Part shown: piece by piece, positions 23,301 through 34,340 of the stretch
Position numbering within the stretch: the stretch's first letter is position 1
Layout: each line of letters opens with the position of its first letter
From: Armigeres subalbatus
Lineage: Eukaryota; Arthropoda; Insecta; Diptera; Culicidae
DNA: 64,000 bases
Assembly (NCBI RefSeq): GCF_024139115.2
Contig: NC_085141.1
Span: 72,581,481-72,645,480 of the forward strand
Reading direction: 5' to 3'
The notes under the pieces: generated by a model
The model's database searches: none
What the model was told of the DNA's origin: nothing
Seen by the model: only the letters and a program-made list of their open reading frames with translations
Translations under genes and position numbers: made by a program

Positions 23301-25094
23301 TTAAAATCTGTTGACTACACCTCCAGGACAATAGACACGTAAATACAATGTTTGACCGTTTATTGACTTGTTTATTTATTTATTTATTATAATTTCTTCC
23401 ATCTGACATCTTGGTCTTAATGAAATTAATAATTAAATATTGTTAATTAATGAAATAATCGTGACATCCTCAAGCGTTGTTTAAAAGATTCAGTTGACGT
23501 ATTAAAATCGAACAGATGATAAGCTTCACGGAATGTTCTGCACACTTATTTCATCGGGTCATTTGCTCTATTTGCTAGTTGATAATTGTATCATTTGTCG
23601 AGTCCGTAAAACACGGGAGCATAGAATCAAGTTGGTTCGTCAAATGATTCAATACACGCTCAAACATAGCGTCAACTTGTTTATTTATCTGGGGGCGGAA
23701 TCAATATTTAACTACCAAGATTTACTGTGTGTATGAAGGGTTATGTACCGTGGGGGACCGAACACACTATCTCACGAAGTTAATAAAATAAAGGGGGTTT
23801 GAGGGAATTAATGTATGAATCATTTATCTTATCTTGATCCTATGCTTGACAGAAAGCTTTCTGGCCATTGAAATGGAAAGTAGGCTAATTTTTTGTAGAT
23901 TTGACAGATTTGATGAAGGGCTTGTCAGGAAGAATTATTTATTGCATAGATATCATAAAATGCGGATCAAGTCTCCCCAAATTTTAAAATTGCATGTGCT
24001 GTAGAATTCAATAACAAAAATCGTTCATGTATACGCACAGCAATTCGAAAATTGCGCGTATTTTGAAGGAAAAATATTTAAATAATCTGAGGGCACCTTT
24101 CTAATTTTATCAAAGCAAGTTCTTGGAGAGGGATCAATTTCCCCCGAATATTTTAAAAGTAGATTTTTTACAACACTCTAAAAAATCGATTGTGTATCAA
24201 TAACAACAATAATTTAAGGACTATCATACATCAGTAAAGTTAAATACTATATTTCTTAGAGAGTCTGTGTGGAAATCGCGTATGTTTATTTATTTTTGGC
24301 TGTGATACATCGGAAATTAGATAAGGGGATCAAGTCTACCCAGTCTCCCCTACTGAAGTGCTTAAATGTACGGGTTTCGATGCACCACGGTAGCGTTCAT
24401 ACGCTCAAACGTGCTGATTGTTGATTCATTGACTCCACCCCAAAAAAAATGCTTCGGATGTACAAGCTCAGAACTGGAACTGAATCCAGAAACCTCTAGC
24501 GTGATCTGCTTTGAAGCTTTGCGCTACAGAAAGTATTGTTTATATATTACAATTTCCTATTTCCTATTAGAATCACGAGATTGGATTCAAAAACATTTTT
24601 TTTTTAATCTTGGATTTTTTTTTTAGTTTTGAACTTTATTCCAAACTCCAAATTAAAATGTTTGTGGTGAAAAGAAGAACAAGATTCGAAACAAGGTAAA
24701 AGAAGAATTGCCTTTGCAAGTCTTGTCTCAGGGAGTTACCACAAGCAATGCAAAAGTTTTTAGGTATACCACCCAAGAAAAAGGTTGAGAACCGATGCCC
24801 TAAACGAACAGGTGTGTTAGGCGATGGCACGTTTCAACCGTTTCAACACGCGCTGATAAACTAATATGAATATTTACTTGATTCCTTGGAAATTGGCTTC
24901 ATAGAATATTCAAAACTGTTCGTTATATAATACCACTCCCAGAATTATCTATTCCAGAGCAGTGGCAACCACATGTAGTGGAAGTGGTCCGTATTATGTC
25001 GTCGACCGTTGACAAATTTTAATGACTCTGTGAAAATGGTAAACATTGACGCACTTCCGATTCTGAGGCCTTTAGAGGCGTTCATATAGTGGAA
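20377..25094. other. Long AT-rich region without a recognised gene
   Basis: No coding exon, tRNA or bounded element could be supported in about 4.7 kb. Short words such as GGATCAAGTCTCCCC (near 23965) and GGGGATCAAGTCTACCC (near 24326) recur as in dispersed insect repeats, but the ends were not found. Short frames of 60-86 codons are typical of chance. Confidence 0.4.
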
Positions 25095-25140
25095 AATGCA
25101 TAAATGAAAGCCCAGACATCACAGTTATCAGTTATCAGTG
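25095..25140 (+). promoter_or_regulatory. Possible insect core promoter (TATA-like + ATCAGT initiator)
   Basis: GCATAAATGA (about 25096) lies roughly 30 bp upstream of two tandem ATCAGT words (about 25127-25138). The arthropod initiator consensus is TCAGT. The spacing fits a TATA-Inr promoter, and an ATG follows at 25151. Found by eye only; in AT-rich DNA such pairs also occur by chance. Confidence 0.3.
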
Positions 25141-25150
25141 GAATCGGAAA

Positions 25151-25336
25151 ATGAACACTAGGTTTGAGGCGACAATGACCCAACTGGGGAATGTTCCTTG
25201 GGTATTACTGAGTAGGTCTGCAGTTTGTCGTATCCTTCTCACTGCGTTTATAGCAAATGCCTTTTTGATGGGCAGTCAAAGTGTAAACGACATAATCGAC
25301 TTCCGCCCATCAACCATTGACCGAGACGGAACATAA
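25151..25336 (+). CDS. Speculative 61-residue peptide with a hydrophobic N-terminal segment
   Basis: The ORF starts 12-20 bp after the ATCAGT initiators. Residues of about 18-42 (VLLSRSAVCRILLTAF, then IANAFLMGS) form a hydrophobic stretch that could act as a signal peptide or anchor. A short polar tail (VNDIIDFRPSTIDRDGT) ends at a TAA. No cysteine framework, dibasic site or known domain is visible. An AATAAA-like word lies near 25615. It could be a first exon, a small secreted peptide or chance. Not recognised. Confidence 0.22.
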   Translation: MNTRFEATMTQLGNVPWVLLSRSAVCRILLTAFIANAFLMGSQSVNDIIDFRPSTIDRDGT

Positions 25337-25339
25337 TAG

Positions 25340-26127
25340 ACGAAAATAACAATCTTAGACAATCGTGGTGGGTGGGCCAATGTGCGTTGTGTGCTATTTA
25401 GCCCTTCTAATTAATTTATGATTATGATTGAACGGACCGGATCCAAATTGGATCGAACGGAAAAGGCTACAGGGCACGCGATCGGTAAATAGCAGTGCTA
25501 ACCACGTTCTTTTTATGTATTTTGATTCTAGCTTTATATGACTAGGGGGAAATGCGAACATAACGAACTTTCCGGGTAAATTTGCGTAACAAATTGATTC
25601 AATATGCTTGTAAATAAATATGGAAACACAATTCATAGTCGATAAAGTCCCATCCAATCCAACACTACTGGATTGTCATATTTCCATAATGAAGATGTAG
25701 CCAAACTCGAAAAAAACATGTGGAATTTCTAATATTTTTAATCCATGATAGAAAATATTTACATTGACCATAACAAATTATATAGAGGGGAAAAGGTTTT
25801 GTTAACCTTAGGCCGAAATTTCTGTACCAATGGAAAGCCAAACGTACAACCTTACTAGCAAAGAAATTAGGTTGGTTTTGTCGATTTGAAAAACATGGAC
25901 AATTTTGCAAACTGTTGAATACGCATGAGCCATCGATCACAAAATAGATATTTTATTATTTTCGCGACGACTAAAGCACGCACTGTACTTACTTGCTCGA
26001 TGGTTAATGCAAAGTATTGAAGATCGCACTAGTTTCTAAATAGATATTTTATTATTTCCGACTAAACACGCACACACGCACAGCACTTACTGTGCACTTA
26101 CACTTACACTTACTGTGTGTGTTTGTG
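25340..26127. other. Spacer with a short duplicated segment
   Basis: AGATATTTTATTATTT occurs at about 25948 and 26042, each followed by similar GACTAAA...CACGCAC words, a diverged duplication of about 95 bp. The duplication precedes the TG-rich site where the R1-type element ends. No gene was seen. Confidence 0.5.
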
Positions 26128-26626
26128 TTTTTTCTTCCTAAGCAATGGAGGGGGAATCTGCACCCTCGAGGTTGCAGCACCGAACACGACTAGCTTTTTC
26201 AGAAGAACACCATGGTATCGTGCCAGCGCATTGTCGGCTTTCCATGTGGCGTTACTACGCCCTATGTCCTCGGAAGGTGGGAAGGGTCGACTTCGCGCCT
26301 GCACGACTGGTATCAAGAATGATGATGCCCCGTGCACTTCAAATTGACCTTTCTGCGATAGGGCCTATTCGCCAGCACACAGATGGACTTGCCGACGCGG
26401 TGCCTACGCCTGCCCCAGCCTTGACGAGGACCCCTTTCCGTCCTCGGGCTCGGAACCCGCCCGGTTGACCGAAGCCGTGAAAGCGACGATACCATGTTGT
26501 TCTTCGCGCGGTCACTTGTTCGATAAAAGGGTCGAGTTCGACCACAGGGCACCGGTATGACCTATGAAGCCGACTCCGAACCCTTGGACCACCTCTCTTT
26601 GCGCCTGAACTAACCATTCCTCGAGT

Positions 26627-27025
26627 TATGAAAACTCATATGTGAATATGTACGTTATGTGGAAGATATTGATTTGAAAAATGTATTGGAGGTAACCACT
26701 TTCCCTTCGATGGGACTCGAACCCATGACCCTACAGTACGCTAGACTGGTGCTTTAACCAACTAAGCTACGAAGGACCTCCGTCGGCCTTCGCAACCTAG
26801 CGGCTACTGAACGAGCTCGAGATTCCCAAATTGGACGCATAGTCAAATCACTCGCAATCCATTTATCAAGCCAATACTTCCACATGTGTATTGTACACGT
26901 CCACATTAGAGGAGCGTGAGTATTTAGAATGTCTGGCGGCTATACACATTCTTCATCAGCAACGGTACTAACGTCCAAGTCGGGTGGTTTTATCCCCGGA
27001 AATAGGCAATTACCTTTGATTGAAC
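26627..27025 (-). mobile_element. tRNA-Ala-like SINE or composite repeat, 399 bp
   Basis: The insert is flanked by ATTCCTCGAGT at 26616-26626 and 27026-27036. The uninterrupted site is seen in copy 2 (CATCCCTCGAGTCCACG near 37636). A tRNA-like unit lies inside on the minus strand (26777-26703). About 245 bp precede it and 76 bp follow it, so the tRNA part is not at the edge as in a classical SINE. Either the SINE carries a 5' extension or two repeats are fused. Confidence 0.75.
26703..26777 (-). tRNA. tRNA-Ala(AGC)-like sequence within the SINE
   Basis: Read on the minus strand, GTCCTTCG pairs with CGAAGGGA (acceptor). The A box is TAGCTTAGTTGG, the anticodon arm CAGT-CTAGCGT-ACTG gives AGC, and the B box is GGGTTCGAGTCCC. 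It folds well enough to look like a recent tRNA copy. The position inside a TSD-flanked insert argues that it is a repeat component rather than a functional tRNA gene. Confidence 0.6.
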
Positions 27026-27036
27026 ATTCCTCGAGT

Positions 27037-29175
27037 CCACGCGCCACCTTCTGTGTAGCTCCGAGACGATTTGACGATAGCCGATAAAACGGCGTTCCAG
27101 CCAACTTCATCTTTACATATCCTCCGGACTGGGTTGTCCGGGGTAGTGTCCAGACCACATGTAGCAAGCATGTGGTCACACATTGTACGAAAATGGGGCA
27201 CACGAACAACACGTGTTCCGCCGTTTCTTCTAAACCTGCGCACACCGGACACTCGGGCGAGGCTGAGTGTCCGAACCGGTGTAGATACTGTCTGAAGCAA
27301 CCATGGCCTGTAAGGACCTGGGTCGGGTAGAAAGTGATTTCCCCATGGCGCCTCTTGACCCACGTATCTATCTCCGGTATCAACCTATGTGTCTATCTAC
27401 TCTTAGTGGAACTTTCCCACGCACGCGGCCATTTGACCATTGAGGCCAACCTGACAGTCCTACGGATGCCTCCCGTGCCGCGCATTTCGAAGCACTCTAT
27501 GTCTTCACCGATAACGATGTCAATAGGTATCATACCGGTATTGACGCAAAGTGCATCGTGCGACACGGTACGGTACCCACTCGCAACTCTTAGGCACATA
27601 AGTCTATACGTACTTTCTAACTTCGTTCTGTAGCAGTTAATACGCAGGGCCGTGCCCCAAGCTGGCCCCCCATACCTCAGTATGGACAGAGCGACACTAG
27701 CCAGAAGCTTGCGCTTGCTGGCATTAACCGCAGAGCAATTGGGCATCACCCGGGACAATGCCACTATAGCTGTGGAGGCACGCTTCCAGGCGTAATTGAC
27801 GTGGCTACCAAAGGTGAGCCCCCGGTGGTTTTTCCGCCTTTGACATTAGGACCAAGCCCTGCCTTTTCCATGCTTCAGGGAAGACTCCCTCGTCCAGGCA
27901 TCTCTGCATGACAGATCTGAACATCTCTAGAGACTCAGCAATGGCCGCTTTGATGGCCAGGTTCGGAATACCATCCGGTCCTGGCCCCTTACCTACACTA
28001 AGGGACTGTGCAATCCTCGCAAGTTCCGCCACATTTACTCTTCCCTCGTCGGCCACCCTGGCCCCTGGCAGCTCCACAAAGTGAGGCCAGGGACTTGGGT
28101 CATGGCGTGGGAAGAGCCCCGCAATGATCCTCTCCGGCATCTCTGGAGACCGCTCTGTAGGGGCCATCGCCCCACGTGTCTTGGCCATTACGGCTTTTTT
28201 ACTTGATCTAATCTCAGTCTTCAGAGCGGCTCTAGCCGCCACGAACGCCACCCGTCGTTCAACACGCTCCTCTTCTATGCGTGCTCGCTGCATCCGCCTC
28301 CGTCCCCGTAGGCAGGCGCGGCGCAGGTTCGCAATTGCTTGAGTCCACCAGTAAGCTGGCCTCCCATTCCTAGGGTGGACTTTCCTAGGCATGGTGGCAT
28401 CACATCCACGCGAGAGTACTGTTACAGCTGCTCGTCGCTCAGACCGAGAGTATGGTGCTCGCGGCAGAGCGCTTCCTTAAACACCTCGTCGTCGATGTAC
28501 GATGTCTTCCACATACGAGGGCTAGGCATAGCTCCTTCTTCCGTACGCTGAATGCTGGTCGTATAGTCGATACTGTAGCGAACCGCCAGGTGGTCGCTGT
28601 GAGTGTAGCCATCATCTACCCTCCAGTTCGAACTACTCGTTTGGCCATGGCTCCAGAACGTAAAGTCGGTAATCGACTCGGCCCGTTCCAGCTTTAAGTA
28701 CTTTTGGTACCGACATTGGCCAAGTCCACATCCAACATGGCCAGTGATTCCAGCAGATTCTGCCCCGTTGATTCGTGGAACGACTTCCCCATTCCAAGGC
28801 TCAAGCATTGAAGTCCCCCGCTATCACCACCGGCCTACGCCCCATCAAGTTAGCCGTCAAACAATCCAGCATACGACCGAACTGCTCAATCGACCATCTA
28901 AGAGGCGCATAGCAGCTGTAAAAGAAGACCCCGTTGACTTTGGCAATGACGAAGCCCTCGAGTGACCACGAAGACACCAACTCTTGGACTGGGTATTTCC
29001 CCGTTATCCATATCGCCGCCATTTTAGACCCATCGTTGACCCAGTTACCGTTCCTGGCGGATACCCGGTAAGGATCCGCTATGATGGCGATATCCGTCCC
29101 CCATTCAGCAACTGTCTGACAGAGCAGTTGCTGGGCTGCATCACAGTGGTTCAGGTTTAGCTGCGTTACCTGCAC
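27037..29175 (-). pseudogene. R1-clade ORF2 (endonuclease, RT remnant, C-terminal CCHC)
   Basis: Reading leftward: QLNLNHCDAAQQLLCQTVAE, KMAAIWITGKYPVQEL, FYSCYAPLRWS and VVIAGDFNA form a typical R1-type endonuclease N-half (29175-28801). A frameshift leads to SSNWRVDDGYTHSDHLAVRY (28808-28422), the catalytic SDH. The pre-RT region (28392-27805) contains GKGPGPDGIPNLAIK and FPEAWKRQGLVLMSKAEKPPG. The sequence then jumps, out of frame, to the post-RT VNYAWKR...LSRVMPNCSAV (27764-27393). The C-terminal CPVCAGLEETAEHVLFVC knuckle is at about 27230. The polymerase palm is therefore deleted. Several frameshifts confirm a pseudogene. Confidence 0.8.
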
Positions 29176-29193
29176 TGTGATTTTGCAGCACGT

Positions 29194-31220
29194 TTAAACG
29201 CCGGGCACTTCGAACCCCCCCATGAGGTGCTTGCTGTTCACAGCTTTGCTGGAACAAATCCAACACTTGGGAGGGTTTGTGCAGCATTGTGCCTTATATC
29301 CCTCCAATCCGCAGCGTCGGCAGAGCTTGCTTCTGTCAGGGCCTTTGCAGTCCCATTGCTTGTGCCCCGGTTCTAGGCACTTGAAGCAAACTTTGAGTGG
29401 CTCGTTTATGCCCACAGGGCACACGAACCATCCCACCTTGACGCTCCCTAACTTGGCTACCTTGGAGGCGTCAGCTGCAGATAGCCGAACCAATGCTACC
29501 TGCGCACACTGGTTCAGAAGCCCGCAAAACGTGCGTTTTTTAGTTTTCGACCTGAAAACAACATTTTAGAGCCATGTTGTCTTCAGAACAGTTGAAGGAT
29601 ATTTCTTGGGCTTTCTTTTAATAAGAAAATATCAATGATCTATCCACCTTGAAGGGCGGTATGAAATAAAAAATTTACGCAGATAAACAAAAGCAGTGGT
29701 TGTCCTCTGCAATGTTATAAAGCATGTGAATTGGAACATCTTTTCTGAAGACACCATATTGGACAAACGGTTTTGTAACGAATTAGAGCACATTTTGTAT
29801 AAATGTAAATGTTTGTATAAATAAAGTTGTGCATAATGACAAAAAACATGTTTGTCTAGAAGACTACTTTGATCTATCTTGAAACCTGTCAAAGTTATTA
29901 AGGAATCTTTATAAAAAATAGTCAATTTTCACATCAACACACCATGAAAAGCGGCAAGAGGCGGCAAGCCAAACAGCCACCATCTGAAAGATTCGGTTTT
30001 AAGCTACCGAATGCACAATGTTTTGTTTTGTTCCGTCGTGTTCCACTATTGTTTTGAATCAACTTAAAATAGTCCTTAATGTACGTTTTTCAGTACAACT
30101 GTTACATAAACATTCCTACAACTGTTACGTAAACATTCCTTTATAACTTTGACAGGTTTCAAGATAGATCAAAGTAGTCTTCTAGACAAACATGTTTTTT
30201 GTCATTATGCACAACTTTCTAGAATAAACCATAGTGGTAAAATCATTTTCAAAAAAGTTATGCTCAAAATATGATTTTTGGGGGTCATTCATACAAAATG
30301 TGCTCTAATTCGTTACAAAACCGTTTGTCCAATATGGTGTCTTCAGAAAAGATGTTCCAATTCACATGCTTTATAACATTGCAGAGGACAACCACTGCTT
30401 TTGTTTATCTGCGTAATTTTTTTATTTCATACCGCCCTTCAAGGTGGATAGATCATTGATATTTTCTTATCAAAAAAAAGCGCAAGAAATATCCTTCAAC
30501 TCTTCTGAAGAGAACATGACTCTAAAATGTAGTTTTCAGGTCGAAAACTAAAAAAACGCACGTTTTGGGGGCTTCTGAACCAGTGTGCTGCGTCCCTGCC
30601 GGACCTTTCCGTAGCCGAACGGCTGCGGTGGGCGTCTCCACTTCACACTGTCGCCGCAGTGCTGTGACGAGCTCTTCGACATTGGTGATCTCGTCCAGGT
30701 CTTTAACCCTTAGATTCACCTCCGTCGTGAGTGCCCTCACCTTGACCGTCTCGCCTAGGACTTCCTCCGCCAACTTCTTGTAGGGGGCGCCCTTTTGCGA
30801 GACGCCCCGCTTCAGCTTGACGTCACTTCTTATCGCCTTCAAGACGTCCGAGTACTTAGCCTCGTCCGTCTTGATGACTAGGGCATCGCCCCTGGAGCGA
30901 TTGGCGCCTACCCTAGACTTCTTGCTACCCTCATTCGCCTGGGCCTTCTTTTCGGCCCTTGACGTCTTCGGTTTCCTCTTGTTCTTTACCAGGGTCCAGG
31001 AGGCGTCATCCCTTCCCCTCTATTTCCCTGGTCTGGGGAGGCTGAGAGCTTTCAGTCTGCCGTAACCCCTAACCACCGTCTTTCCTGGGTGGACGGACCT
31101 TTCCAAGTCCTTCCTCCCCTGGTTTTGGCGGTACCTGGGCGGGGTACAGCTTCCCAGTCCCACTACCCTTGTTCGGGGTAGTAACCCTCCGCGTTTTGAA
31201 GCGTCCCCCAGGGAGCTCAT
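29194..31220 (-). pseudogene. R1-clade ORF1 (gag-like), split by the Transib-like insertion
   Basis: The distal part (30842-30593) has VKVRALTTEVNLRVKDLDEI, NVEELVTALRRQ and AAVRLRKGPAGTQ. After removing 29505-30587 plus one CTGCG, the frame continues VALVRLSAADASKVAKLG into three knuckles: CFKCLEPGHKQWDC, CRRCGLEGYKAQCC (His replaced by Tyr) and CWICSSKAVNSKH. This matches R1-clade gag proteins. The upstream region to about 31220 is basic and proline-rich in a different frame (RTRVVGLGSCTPPRYRQNQG). Confidence 0.75.
29505..30587. mobile_element. Transib-like non-autonomous fold-back element, 1,083 bp
   Basis: Ends are CACACTGGTTCAGAAGC and the inverted GCTTCTGAACCAGTGTG. Arms of about 400-450 bp (29505 to about 29905 and about 30140 to 30587) are inverted copies around a ~235-bp loop. 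It is flanked by the 5-bp repeat CTGCG (29500-29504, 30588-30592). Deleting the insert and one repeat rejoins the R1 ORF1 in frame (GPAGTQ|VALVRL), so the boundaries are exact. A GC-rich 5-bp TSD and a terminal CACANTGG-like heptamer are hallmarks of Transib. There is no transposase inside, so the family call is inference from ends. Confidence 0.8.
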
Positions 31221-31332
31221 CCCCTGGAGACTTTCTCCCCCGTTTTTATGTCTGCTCCGTTGGAGCAGTAACCCCCGACGTGCCCGCGAATACTTGAGCC
31301 TCAGTCGACTCCACGGATTTCACGGGTTTGCA

Positions 31333-31492
31333 CTTGGCCGTGCAATACTCATGCATCTATTGCATGAATATGTATCTTGTGTGGCAAGTACAATGGATAC
31401 ACTATGACCAGAGTGTCGAGAAAGTTTCCAACCCGAAAACATCCTAGACCGGACCGAGAATCGAACTCGCCATCTGCGGATTGGCAATCCTA
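31333..31492 (-). mobile_element. tRNA-related SINE fragment
   Basis: On the minus strand GGCGAGTTCGATTCTCGGTCC fits a tRNA B box and 3' arm. It is followed by GGTCTAGGATGTTTTCGG, GTTGGAAACTTTCTCGAC, a core similar to that of the Feilai-like SINE at 33643-33936 (GGTCTAGACAATTTTCGG, ATTGGAAATTGTTTCGAC). The A-box half is not clear and the ends were not resolved. Confidence 0.6.
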
Positions 31493-31499
31493 TTTTCAA

Positions 31500-33400
31500 G
31501 TTCATATAAAATTACTCAGAAGAAAAAATTGTACGTACCCCTCCAATGGAGACGCATTATTGCTTATTGTCCTTCCCCAAACGTCGATGAGCTCCGACGA
31601 TTTTTCTAGCTCAGCTTTCGTTGTGATGTTTATTACGAATGGAAAAGCAAATAATGGTGAAACAGCAAAACTCGCTTTTCTGTAACTTCCTCCCTCGGAA
31701 TAATGACCCATTATTAATGGATTTTTGTCACAGCTGGTTTATTACCACCAAGAATTGAAACTTGGCTTTATCGGGTAAATCAATTTCTCCAAAAATATCG
31801 CGTTTAGTCGGGTGATACCCAAAGGTTAAAATGGCATGGAGCGAGATATTTATGTCCTAACTCCTGACTCATAATCGTAAAGGAGCCTTTGCATGTGAGA
31901 CAGAACTTTTTGGAAGCATATCACAAGCAAACTATCCTAATCATGCTTGAAATAAGATGTTACCAAGCCTTCTGAAAACCTTTTACTGTCACTAAAATGA
32001 AAGGATAAAGTTTTTAGCAAGAATGCTCGGGAAAAAGGGAATAAACTTTAGTGCAGCTATTAAATATTTGAAATCTCGGGAATGGTTTTATTCCTTCACT
32101 TCTGCACGTGAGAAATGCCTTCTACCACGTAATGACACTAACACGTTTTATGACGGAATTATAAAGGTTACTACATTATATGCGAAAAAATGCAGTTTCT
32201 TTTAGTAATATAATGGGGCTAGATTTACTACGATCTAAATAACTTCATATGCGTATTCTAGTTGCGCATTGCCGTTAATAATTGGTTTTATAGTTCGCTC
32301 AAAAAAAATCATGGTTTTTGCATCTTAATACATAAATGCAATAATAACTATTACGTATCATAATAACATTTTTTACAAAGATCTGAAAGAATACATGATC
32401 GGCTAAAAAAATTTATCACGATTTATTATTCAGAATTGCAAAAGCGTTTTTAGTGCCATTCAACGAATGGTAAACGTTGCATACCATTTCCATGGAACAT
32501 TTACTCCATAAGCCGTTATAGGAAATCCGATATATGCATACCTAATAGGCTTGGGCCATACTCGTGCACCAAATGTGATATCTTTAGAATTTTTTTTATC
32601 ACCTTCTACTTGAACCATGCAATCGATAACCATCCTATGTTCTTACCTTCCAACCCGTTATCTTGGCAGACAGCTTGGCTTCTTCATTTCATTTATGTTC
32701 CATACGCGTTCTGCCCTCCATTTGGCTCATTGCCTAGCCTGGCACGTTTATGGCATTTTAGTTTTAAATTACAATTTCCACTGAGTCACACGATGTTGGT
32801 CTGTAGCAGGGATGGTGCTCTGTTCATTCGTTCGCCTTCTTTTGTGCCCCATTTACCTCCAAGTCGGGACTATAACGAAGAAAATTAAATCTTTGGAGCC
32901 ATTCCTTCACGCGACGTTCAGTTTAGGATGTGATATTATTCCGGTTCTGACATTTGTACAGATAACATGGTGCTACCTTGCTCGTCCTTCCGGGGCAATA
33001 CCATAATAGCTGGAACGACGTATCAAGGACGTCCATTCTATCCTGATAACTTTGCAAGTGAAAGCCCAACCAGCCCACCGCTACCCCTGAATCGGTTCTA
33101 GGATGATTTATAGATACCTAAATAAAAACGTTCAAAAATTCTAGTTCGCTGTGGAGAAATGACATTTAGACAATGAAAGAAGTAGTATACCTAATCAAGC
33201 AGGAAAATTGAGTTTAAGGCATACGGGCCTTACGTAGTTTAGTGCAGATATTCTCAGACTTGAATTTTAAACAAATAAACCCATCTATTTGCCTTTCTCA
33301 TTTACTAAGTAAGGTACCCCGGGGCAAGCGGGACCTAAAAAAAACGCTAGTTCAGCGAAAAGGGGCAAGTGGGACTTATTTTGCTTTGTCGAACAAAACA
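31500..33400. other. Unassigned, AT-rich region
   Basis: No gene was supported. The frame at 32610-32888 is slightly GC-richer but has no recognisable domain. GGGGCAAGTGGGAC near 33362 and GGGGCAAGCGGGAC near 33320 are a pair of words often seen in dispersed mosquito repeats. Confidence 0.35.
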
Positions 33401-33407
33401 AATTTGG

Positions 33408-33571
33408 GCCCATTCACAAAGTACGTCACGCCTTTAGGAGGGAGGGGGGGTTCAGAGCAACGTGACTATCCATACAAAAATATTAAAGGTTTGTTACAAA
33501 AAGCGTGACGAAGGGGGGAGGGGGGGTTGAAAATTGCCAATCTTTGCTTGACGTACTTTATGGATCTTCCC
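33408..33571. mobile_element. Small MITE with TACGTCACGC-type ends
   Basis: CATTCACAAAGTACGTCACGCC at the left is mirrored by GCTTGACGTACTTTATGGATC at the right, around a purine-rich middle with two GGGAGGGGGGGTT words. The ATCCATAAAGTACGTCACGC motif is familiar from dispersed insect MITEs. No coding capacity. Confidence 0.7.
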
Positions 33572-33642
33572 TTTGAAGAATGTAGAGTCCTGTTTCTCCA
33601 GTAAGCGGATCGGCCGGTCGTCGAAATTTAGTTTTGCTTTGT

Positions 33643-33936
33643 TCTTCTTCTTCTTCTTATTGGCATTACATCCCCACACTGGGACAGAGCCGCCTCGCAG
33701 CTTAGTGTTCATTAAGCACTTCCACAGTTATTAACTGCGAGGTTTCTAAGCCAAGTTACCATTTTTGCATTCGTATATCATGAGGCTAACACGATGATAC
33801 TTTTATGCCCAGGGAAGTCGAAACAATTTCCAATCCGAAAATTGTCTAGACCGGCACCGGGAATCGAACCCAGCCACCCTCAGCATGGTATTGCTTTGTA
33901 GCCGCGCGTCTTACCGCACGGCTAAGGAGGGCCCCA
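33643..33936 (-). mobile_element. Feilai-like tRNA SINE, full length
   Basis: Flanked by AGTTTTGCTTTGT at 33630-33642 and 33937-33949. On the minus strand it starts with a tRNA-like head (CCTTAGCCGTGCGGTAAGAC, B box GGGTTCGATTCCC at about 33855-33870). It continues with a core (GGTCTAGACAATTTTCGG, GACTTCCCTGGGCATAAAAG, ATATACGAATGCAAAAATGG) and ends GTAATGCCAATAAGAAGAAG. These words are those I associate with the Feilai family of Aedes aegypti. The 294-bp length and (AAG)n tail fit. Confidence 0.85.
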
Positions 33937-34148
33937 AGTTTTGCTTTGTGAAGATGGCAAAACGATCGGCCGGTCGCCGTTATTTTGTTCTGCTTTGCGC
34001 GGGTGAGTGAATAAATCGGAAAGTGAAAGTTTGTCTCTTGTCCAATCGTGTTTCTTCAGTAGAAGCGCAATCTTCAGTAGTTTGAAGTAGCAATCGAACA
34101 AGTAAGTGCAGTGCGTGTTTTAGTCGTCGGGAAAGATTTAAAATATCT

Positions 34149-34340
34149 AGGGGGAATGACGGCTTTGGCAGGTTTTGTTCTATTATTGGCAGGGGGGTTT
34201 TTATGACTGACTATGCTCAAATTTGGTCTAAACATTATTTGCATATCAAAGAACATTGTGGCCAAATTTCATAAAATTTGGTCGACAAAAAACCCCCTGC
34301 CAATAATAGAACAAAACCTGCCAAGGCCGTCTTTCCCCCT
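34149..34340. mobile_element. MITE with about 50-bp terminal inverted repeats
   Basis: AGGGGGAATGACGGCTTTGG at the left is mirrored by CCAAGGCCGTCTTTCCCCCT at the right. The inversion continues through GGCAGGTTTTGTTCTATTAT and TGGCAGGGGGG, about 50 bp with few mismatches. The 192-bp element has no ORF. ATCT flanks both sides, so a short TSD is possible. Confidence 0.85.

Larger units (their letters stand above)
26128..31310 (-). mobile_element. R1-clade (Waldo-like) retrotransposon copy 1, with two insertions
   Basis: On the minus strand ORF1 (N-terminal part 31220-30593, knuckles 29499-29194) is followed by ORF2 (29175 to about 27037) and a 3'UTR that ends in an A-run at 26133-26128 beside GTGTGTGTTTGTG. 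Its 3' 1.3 kb is close to copy 2 at 36945-38714. A Transib-like element (29505-30587) splits ORF1 and a SINE (26627-27025) lies in the 3' part. The central RT, including the FADD box, is deleted between 27805 and 27795. About 175 bp of the 3'UTR is also missing relative to copy 2. The 5' boundary near 31310 is approximate. Confidence 0.8.
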
